Position numbers and translations under genes: made by a program
In this document: piece by piece, positions 57,448 to 64,000 of the stretch
Layout: each line of letters starts with the position of its first letter
How positions within the stretch are numbered: position 1 is the stretch's first letter
NCBI RefSeq assembly: GCF_040054535.1
Contig: NC_090797.1
Span: 3,938,501 to 4,002,500 of the forward strand
Length of the DNA: 64,000 nt
Reading direction: 5' to 3'
DNA from: Antennarius striatus
Taxonomy: Eukaryota; Chordata; Actinopteri; Lophiiformes; Antennariidae
Notes under the pieces: model-generated
What the model was told of the DNA's origin: nothing
The model's input: only the letters and a program-made list of their open reading frames with translations
The model's database searches: none

Positions 57448-60400
57448 TCACGCCACACTCTGCCTGTTGCTGCCTCTGCTGTGCGTCGACCCCCCCGAGC
57501 GTCGCCTGGAGAAGTCCAGGAAGATTCCGTCCATCTCCGGCTCCGAGTCCAGAGACTCCAGGTTGTGGCCCATCGTGATCTCTGGACTGGACAGGGGGCT
57601 GGGGCCGGAGCTGGTGTCCAGAGCCGGCGCTCTGGAAGAGGCGGATGAGACGGACACCAGCGAGCAGGCGTAGTGCATCCCGCTGCCTGGGGAGGGGTCC
57701 GGGAGGATGCTGGGGGAGTGATGCTGCTTCTGGAGAGGATAGGGCCTCGCAGGACTGTCGTCTCCCAGGGGCCGGGGACCCTTACCGGAGGTCACGTTGT
57801 CTGACGGCAGAAGTGTTAAACACGATGAATGACCGGGGTATTCATGCAATCACTTACTAATCATCTGCCCCCAACCCCCCCATCACCCCCAACATTTATT
57901 GCAGCCGTACCTGAAAATGCAGCAGAGGCTGGAGAGCGGTTGAACGTTCCGGCATTGTTCACGGCGCCGGTGGTGCTGGATTCGGACGCAGAGCTGCTCT
58001 CCTCCACGCAGGACGTCATCTCAGAGACCGAATGGTGCCGCCTGAACCCCGCGGCGCCCCCTGCTGACGAGTCGGCGTCATACTCCACCAGGGGAGTCAG
58101 TACGGGAATGTTGTAGCTCTTGGAGCGAACCACTTGGTTCTTGGCGGATGGGGAAATGGACGGTCTGGGGGGCCAGGAGCTCTGCAGACGCTTTTCTGAA
58201 GCGGGGAACAATGACAAAAGTAGAGGAAAAATGCTTGAAAAGTTTTATTCATTCAGATTTAAAAAATGCAAACCCTTTCTGCTCGTACCTAACAGGCAGG
58301 AGGAGCAGTGCAAACTGGAGGATCCATCTATGGAAAACAAGCCGTGGGTCCCGAGGTAAGGAGAGACCACTTTCTGAATGAGAGACTCCAAACGAAGGTA
58401 GTCGTCCGTCACGCCTTTAGATTCGTGGACTCCCTGCATCACACAGCAGAGAAACGAGTCAGGTCAAAGGTCAAGACCTGCATGAATACGCTATCTAAGA
58501 GTACCGAGTGGATCTGGAATAACAATGTGCTCGGCTCACTTCTGTTTATTGCTGAATCTCGGAATAGATTTCAATCTAGTAATATAAACTATTCTGTAGG
58601 GGTAGCCTTCTGAGAATAAACACAATTCTGTTTTTTCAATGGCAAAAAAAAAACTGAAGAAGAATTTCAGTTTCTTGTTTTTTTATGAATAATTTGGGAG
58701 TTTGTGCTCAGGTCAGGTCCAGTTTTAAAACTCCACATATAATTAATCAAACAAATTCCCTCTCTCTCTCTCTGATTGGGTGTCTTTATGTGTTTGACTT
58801 CTCTATTATATGTTCATTTTAGAGAAAAATTTAAGCATCTATTCAACCTGATTTCTGCTTGCAAACAAAAATAGACCAATTAAAAACGACCCTGCAGCCG
58901 TTATCTGTACGCCACGGATCAAACAGGATGGCAAACGCATCCTGTTCCTCTATTCTTTTTTTACTCTCCCTACCTTCTTCTGTCTCACTGTCTCGCCCCG
59001 TTTGCAGCAGATTTGGGTCAACGAGTCGCTATAATGGTGATTAAAGTGAGCCACACAAAAGCAGACTCTGAATTCATCCTCCCAGACACACTTGAGAGCT
59101 CATCCAATTCACTGCCTGTCCCACGTCTTTACCTGTGTCCAATGAACATCCAGATGGTGCAAAGGGTTAGCTGTAAATTCTAAATTCAAATCCACAAATC
59201 TACTGAAATATTACGATATTATATGAAGATACCGAAGATTCTGGACCAGACATTTTTCTCCAAGGTGGTATTCATTGCAGACAATCCACATTTTGATGCG
59301 TAGCCCAAACGGTTATTTGACATGTGTGCGTTTCCACGGCCACACCTTCGTTGAGAAATGGAGCTCTGGCAAAAGTTCAGTCCAGAAGACAATGGAGGTA
59401 TCGCCTGCTCTTATCAGCCAATCACATCTGTCAGATAGCAAAGTGACACGCCTTCATTGTCTTTTTCCGATATCGCTCTCTGTGCTCTTCTAGTCCTCTC
59501 ATGCCGCTGTTTAGTCCTCCACCTCCCCCCATCACCAATCACATCTTCACAAAACCACAATCTTCCTCATTCGTCAGGTTCACCAGGGTCATCAGCCACC
59601 ACCACCACCACCACCACCACTCGTGTCTTTACTGCAAACATGTTGCCACAACTCAAAAAGAATGAACAAAAATTTCACCTCCTTCACCGGGTATATGACC
59701 AGAGCGTCACCTCATTCTTCCCTCATCCAATCACAACTTGTCACATTCTCCTCTTAGCTTTGATTGGTTCTTAAAATTCGGGCGTGGAGCTTTTCCACAG
59801 TTCCACTAGCTCTGTAGCACTGACTAAATAAGTATTCATATGCAGATAGGACACAGAGGGCACTGAGTGGTCATGGGAAGATTTACGGAGTTCCTTGTTC
59901 ACGCTGAGATTACTTCCTGTGAGATCCCTTAGCGACAAGAAGCTCAAACGCCCTCCGTGACCCTCCGTCCCCGTCTGAAGCCATTTATTTATCCTTCACC
60001 CTGCATCACCAGTGTTTGTCCGTCTGCTTGAGTCTGAGAGCGATCAGACAGAGAGAGTGAAAATGAAAGCACCTGCAGGATCAGCAGCATCTGTACGATG
60101 GAGGGAGGGACTCTGGCTCGCGGCCGGGACAGCGCCTCGTCCAGCTTCAGGTTGAGGGTGATGATGTTCCTGAAGTGGAGCAGAGCCAGCTGACGCACCG
60201 ATGGCTCCTTTCCCTGTGCAAAACACGCGTCGACTTAAGAACAATACAATCACATGTATGTGTGTGTGTGTGTGTGTGTACACACACCTGCACGGGGTAG
60301 AAGATGGCCTGCAGCATCGACAGAACGTCGCAGAAAAAGAAGTCCCACGTGTCGGCCAGCGAGTCCAGCAGCTTCTGACCTGAAAGACAAACAGCAAACC

Positions 60401-60818
60401 GGGATAGAACCATAAAAAGTATCACAGATAAATTACAGCCAGCAATAAAATTCACATGCCTCCACATTCTGGAAGAAACTTCTTTGAAATTATAGTCTGT
60501 CAGTCTGTGATTTGTTGCATAAAAAAACATCTCATGCAAATTAAAGAGTGTATTCAACCAACTATTGGTCCCCATTTGGATTGCGATCTTGGGATGTAAA
60601 GTTTTTTCTCTCTTTGCAGTCGTCTCTTGTTTTTATGAACTCTAAAGGAGGTTTATGCAAATGAGAGCAGTCATGCTGAGTCATGTTTTACAGCTCTGTC
60701 CTGTTATTCAGCTCTAGTTTCCCTTCATGTAAATCTCCCTGGATGTCGAGTAAAACTCACCCTAAAACAGCACTTCCTGTGCGGCGCTGCCGTGACGACA
60801 GCGCTAGACGTCGTAGTC

Positions 60819-60874
<56 letters not shown>

Positions 60875-60979
60875 TGCTTATGTCTCTGTCAGCGTATTTT
60901 GTCATATGAAACACTTCAAAAAAAGGTCACACATTAACCACAACGAATGATTTCAGTGTCTTGTTCCCACCTCTAAATG

Positions 60980-61038
<59 letters not shown>

Positions 61039-61335
61039 ATGTGCAGATCGAAGGTAGAGATAAAGCTGTGCACCTGCAGCTGCACCTAATCGATGAGGTG
61101 ACATAGTATTCTTTAGTCATTATTATTTTTTGCCGTGACTTTTATCAATTTGAGATTAAATTCTCAAATTATCGTGAACTTTGCTTCCTTTTCAGTCAAA
61201 TATAAATTTTAAACTGTAGTTTACCTTCGTAGAATCGGATCTTGTCTCTCAGTATCACCATGCCTTTAGTGAGCAGCTGGTTCTGAAGGTACTCTGTGAA
61301 GAAGGAGCCCAGCTCTGTCTTCAGCAGCTGCCTGC

Positions 61336-61429
<94 letters not shown>

Positions 61430-62447
61430 GTCAGTAAAATGTCCCAAACATCAAGCAAAAGGAACAAGCAGTGTGTGTGAACAGCAGCAGGCTCAGGAAA
61501 TGAGAACAGATGCCGTTCAAACTGAGCGAATCAGCGCGAGTCACGACCGCCACCGCGCAACGTTTGGCGAACCAACAATAGGTCAAACACACACACACAC
61601 ACACACACGGATGAAGACACGATCAGCTGACCTGACGCCTTTGTTCAGGGAGTAGAGCTCGTTCTCACCCAGATCCTTCCTCTGGAACACCGACACCACC
61701 GCGTTGTGGATGCTGGTGAACACAAAAGGAGAAATTGTAGTTTGTTCACAATAATGTACAGAATCAGAATCAGAACTTACAGGCTCCTTTTGCTGACAAA
61801 CGCTTTCTGAAAATAATTGAAATAGTGATCCTTTCAGCTGCTGCAAATGCGATGCAAAGTTTCTGACAGCGTTCTGGAGGAATCTAATCCCATTCCTCAA
61901 GGGCAAATCCGCAGTGAAAGACAGCAGAATATGACAAGAAATAGTAAAATATGAAAGGTGGATTTGACTCAGTGTAGATTACGGTCCAAAGAGTGCATTT
62001 AACGCGGACCCTTCTTTAAAAAAAAAAGCCCCCGGGAAAGTGAGAGCTCTTGCTTTACAGTCTGGCGTCAAATGAACCTGAAACGCCACAAAAACAAGAA
62101 GGAGAAAGGAAATAAAGGATCTGTGATGCAGAATGAGATGAAAGGAGGAGCGAGAGAAGGATGCACATGACGGGATGGAGGTGGGCCTGAGGGATGAGAG
62201 TGGGTGCTCATGCATGTGTGGGTTCTGTTCACTCCTGATGACACCACGGATACCGCTAAGGGTTTTAAACAAGCCACACCCTGACCTGTTCCAGGTGGCG
62301 TTGGCCCCGGCCCGTCTCTGCTGGGTCCCTTTGTCCTTGCTGGAGTCTTCTGCCAGGCCTCCCTTGTCTCCTCCTCCTCCTCCTCCATGGTTTTTCACCT
62401 GCGAGAGGTCGTTCAGACTGGAGGAGGAGCTGCCGCCCAACCTCAGC
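57448..62447 (-). CDS. prr5: PRR5/Protor-1, mTORC2 subunit, 5' partial
   Basis: Eight exons in transcript order join in frame: 62447-62286, 61712-61632, 61331-61225, 60379-60288, 60213-60073, 58433-58289, 58195-57911 and 57800-57448, giving 454 codons after the missing start. The HbrB-type core runs from ATWNSIHNAVVSVFQRK through LLKTELGSFFTEYLQNQLL and GKEPSVRQLALLHFR to YLGTHGL. It is followed by the PRR5-type tail VVRSKSYNIPVLTP, RRHHSVSEMTS and MDGIFLDFSRRRSGG. PRR5 binds Rictor in mTORC2. The tail matches PRR5 rather than PRR5L. The N-terminal exon includes a poly-Gly stretch (HGGGGGGDKGG) and RLRLGGSSSSSLNDL, comparable to the family's RLKFMSSPSLSDL. The first exon should lie beyond 64,000. 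Tail-to-tail with napepld. Confidence 0.9.
58434..60072 (-). other. prr5 intron
   Basis: A 1.6-kb intron; no exon was recognised. It contains a short (CCA)n/(ACC)n run near 59,590-59,620. Confidence 0.5.
60820..61037. repeat. (GT)n microsatellites in prr5 intron
   Basis: Plus-strand (GT)n at 60820-60872 and 60983-61037. In the prr5 transcript (minus strand) they read as (AC)n. Confidence 0.9.
61337..61428. repeat. (AC)46 adjoining a prr5 splice acceptor
   Basis: A plus-strand (AC)n of about 92 bp, hence (UG)n in the prr5 transcript. It ends five bases before the intron/exon border of exon 61331-61225 (transcript ...GTGTGTTGCAG/G). Confidence 0.9.
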
Positions 62448-63098
62448 CTGTTGTGGATACTCCTTGTGATCCAACATGCAGACAGAGAGGGATAACAATA
62501 AGCACAAAGTCCAGTCTGGTGAGGTAGCGGATGGCGTTAGCGGAGCAAAGTCCGCTTTCAGCACACGGCAGCAGAACCAATTAAAGTTCAAGCATAAGAG
62601 CAACCCTGAATAAAACCTACATGTAGTACCTTTTAAATGAAATGTAAGGATGGTGGATTTTGTTTCAATAAACAATATTTTTGTTCTTTTTCCCTGGATG
62701 TGCTAAAGAGAAACGGTAGAACTGTGATTCTTCATTGCGACACCTTAGCATGTGTTGTTGGAGTGTTAGCTTTTATTAGCCATCTGTTAATGTTTATACA
62801 CGCTGATGCCATACACCGCTTTGTAAACATGCAAAGAAGTCAAGTTTGATCCCACAAGAGAAACTGAGGGGAAGGGAAAACTGTAAAGGAAGAGACGTGG
62901 GGAAAAAATGAACATTATAGGAGGAGAGAGCAAGAGAGGGTGAGGAGGAAGGGAGGGAGGGAGGAAGGGAGGAAGGGAGGGATGTAGGAGCGAGCCTCAA
63001 GAAGAGGATGAGAAGCTTTTCTCATAGTAAAATCCTGCTGTAGATTTCATCACTTCTTTATACGTATTACGTTTAAATGACAGACTTTCATTCAGTCA

Positions 63099-63142
<44 letters not shown>

Positions 63143-63585
63143 CACAAACATACACATATCCTGTACTTACTCCATTGACTGTGTGTGTGTGTCACACAGA
63201 ACAACACCAGGTGGATCAAAAACGGATGAAGGTACAAGAGGAGTAAAAATCTCTATCTCACTCTGTCACACGCCCTTTTTGTCATTTCTCTCTCTATCTC
63301 CCTCTCTCCCTTAAGTCTCCACAGTTTAACCGTTTCCTTTCTTTCACCCTCTTCTTCCCGTCTCCCTTTGCCAGGCTTTGCCAGACGGTGAGCATGTGAC
63401 CCGGTGAGCTTTTGTGCCCAGTGGACAAAGGAACCCTTTGAGGTTCAAGAGATGCCAAGAGGGAGGGGAAGGATTTAAAGGTGACACATATTTTAGTTTC
63501 TTCTACTCTCTTTCTGTGTGTCTGTGTGGGACCCAGAACAGACAAGAGTTTTATCACAGATGACAGTTCACCATTCATTGATTTA

Positions 63586-63728
63586 GAGATGGAAATAGAG
63601 ATGGATAGAGGTAGAGATAGACCAGAGGTAGAGGTAGAGGTAGGGGTACAGATAGATAGAGGTAGGGACAGAGATAGAGATAAAGGTAGATAGAGGCAGA
63701 GATAGAGGTAGATTTAGAAGTAGATGCA
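63586..63728 (+). repeat. GATAGA/GGTAGA-type 6-bp repeat
   Basis: About 140 bp of degenerate six-base units (gagata, gaggta, gataga), with changing phase. Confidence 0.7.
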
Positions 63729-63859
63729 GGTGAAACCAAGAAGTTGGTAGTTTGACTCAAAAAACAACAGGACGAGTTAAGAGTTGTTGCCTAATGATTA
63801 AACAAAAAGGGATCAGGGGGTGTTTGCATGAATGAAAGCTTGAATGAGGTCATTCAGGA

Positions 63860-63966
<107 letters not shown>

Positions 63967-64000
63967 AAACTTCAGTCCACCATTGTGTGTCCTAAAAGGT

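Overview
The window is nuclear DNA of a ray-finned (teleost) fish. Introns are short to moderate with GT-AG borders, (CA)n/(GT)n microsatellites are dense, fish-type transposon fragments occur, and every conserved protein is a vertebrate one. I saw no bacterial, viral or CRISPR content. Five protein-coding genes can be reconstructed exon by exon. The species cannot be named from the sequence.

Layout: (1) 1-12,644, plus strand: 3' seven coding exons of an RSBN1-family gene, called rsbn1l. (2) 18,571-19,108, minus strand: tmem60, complete, 133 codons in two coding exons. (3) 19.4-20.3 kb: GC-rich head-to-head promoter area between tmem60 and the next gene. (4) 29,502-41,256, plus: phtf2, 20 coding exons including a 12-nt microexon, 766 codons; its leader probably starts near 20 kb and includes a non-coding exon near 23.9 kb. 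(5) 43.3-51.7 kb: gene-poor and repeat-rich, with an abutting tandem duplication of about 1.3 kb carrying LINE 3' ends, a nested DNA-transposon insertion in one copy, and two tRNA-like modules. (6) 53,260-55,646, plus: napepld, complete, 401 codons. (7) 57,448-62,447, minus: 3' eight coding exons of prr5, tail-to-tail with napepld; its first exon lies off the right edge.

rsbn1l-tmem60-phtf2 has the same order and orientations as human 7q11. That is the main reason for choosing rsbn1l/phtf2 over the chromosome 1 paralogues RSBN1/PHTF1. The proteins belong to separate processes: histone demethylation (RSBN1 family), an ER multipass protein (PHTF2), a small membrane protein of unknown role (TMEM60), N-acylethanolamine synthesis (NAPE-PLD) and mTORC2 (PRR5/Protor-1). 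Nothing suggests a functional operon-like unit.

I did not find a convincing undescribed multi-gene system. The observations most worth checking are structural and regulatory: the 4-amino-acid microexon in phtf2, start-stop uORFs before phtf2 and napepld, a prr5 exon flanked by complementary dinucleotide repeats with its acceptor inside the repeat, the tandem duplication whose empty copy defines a 3-bp target-site duplication, a same-orientation cluster of CTCF-like motifs, and an intronic miRNA-like hairpin. All exon borders were read by eye and checked for frame; no search or alignment program was run.
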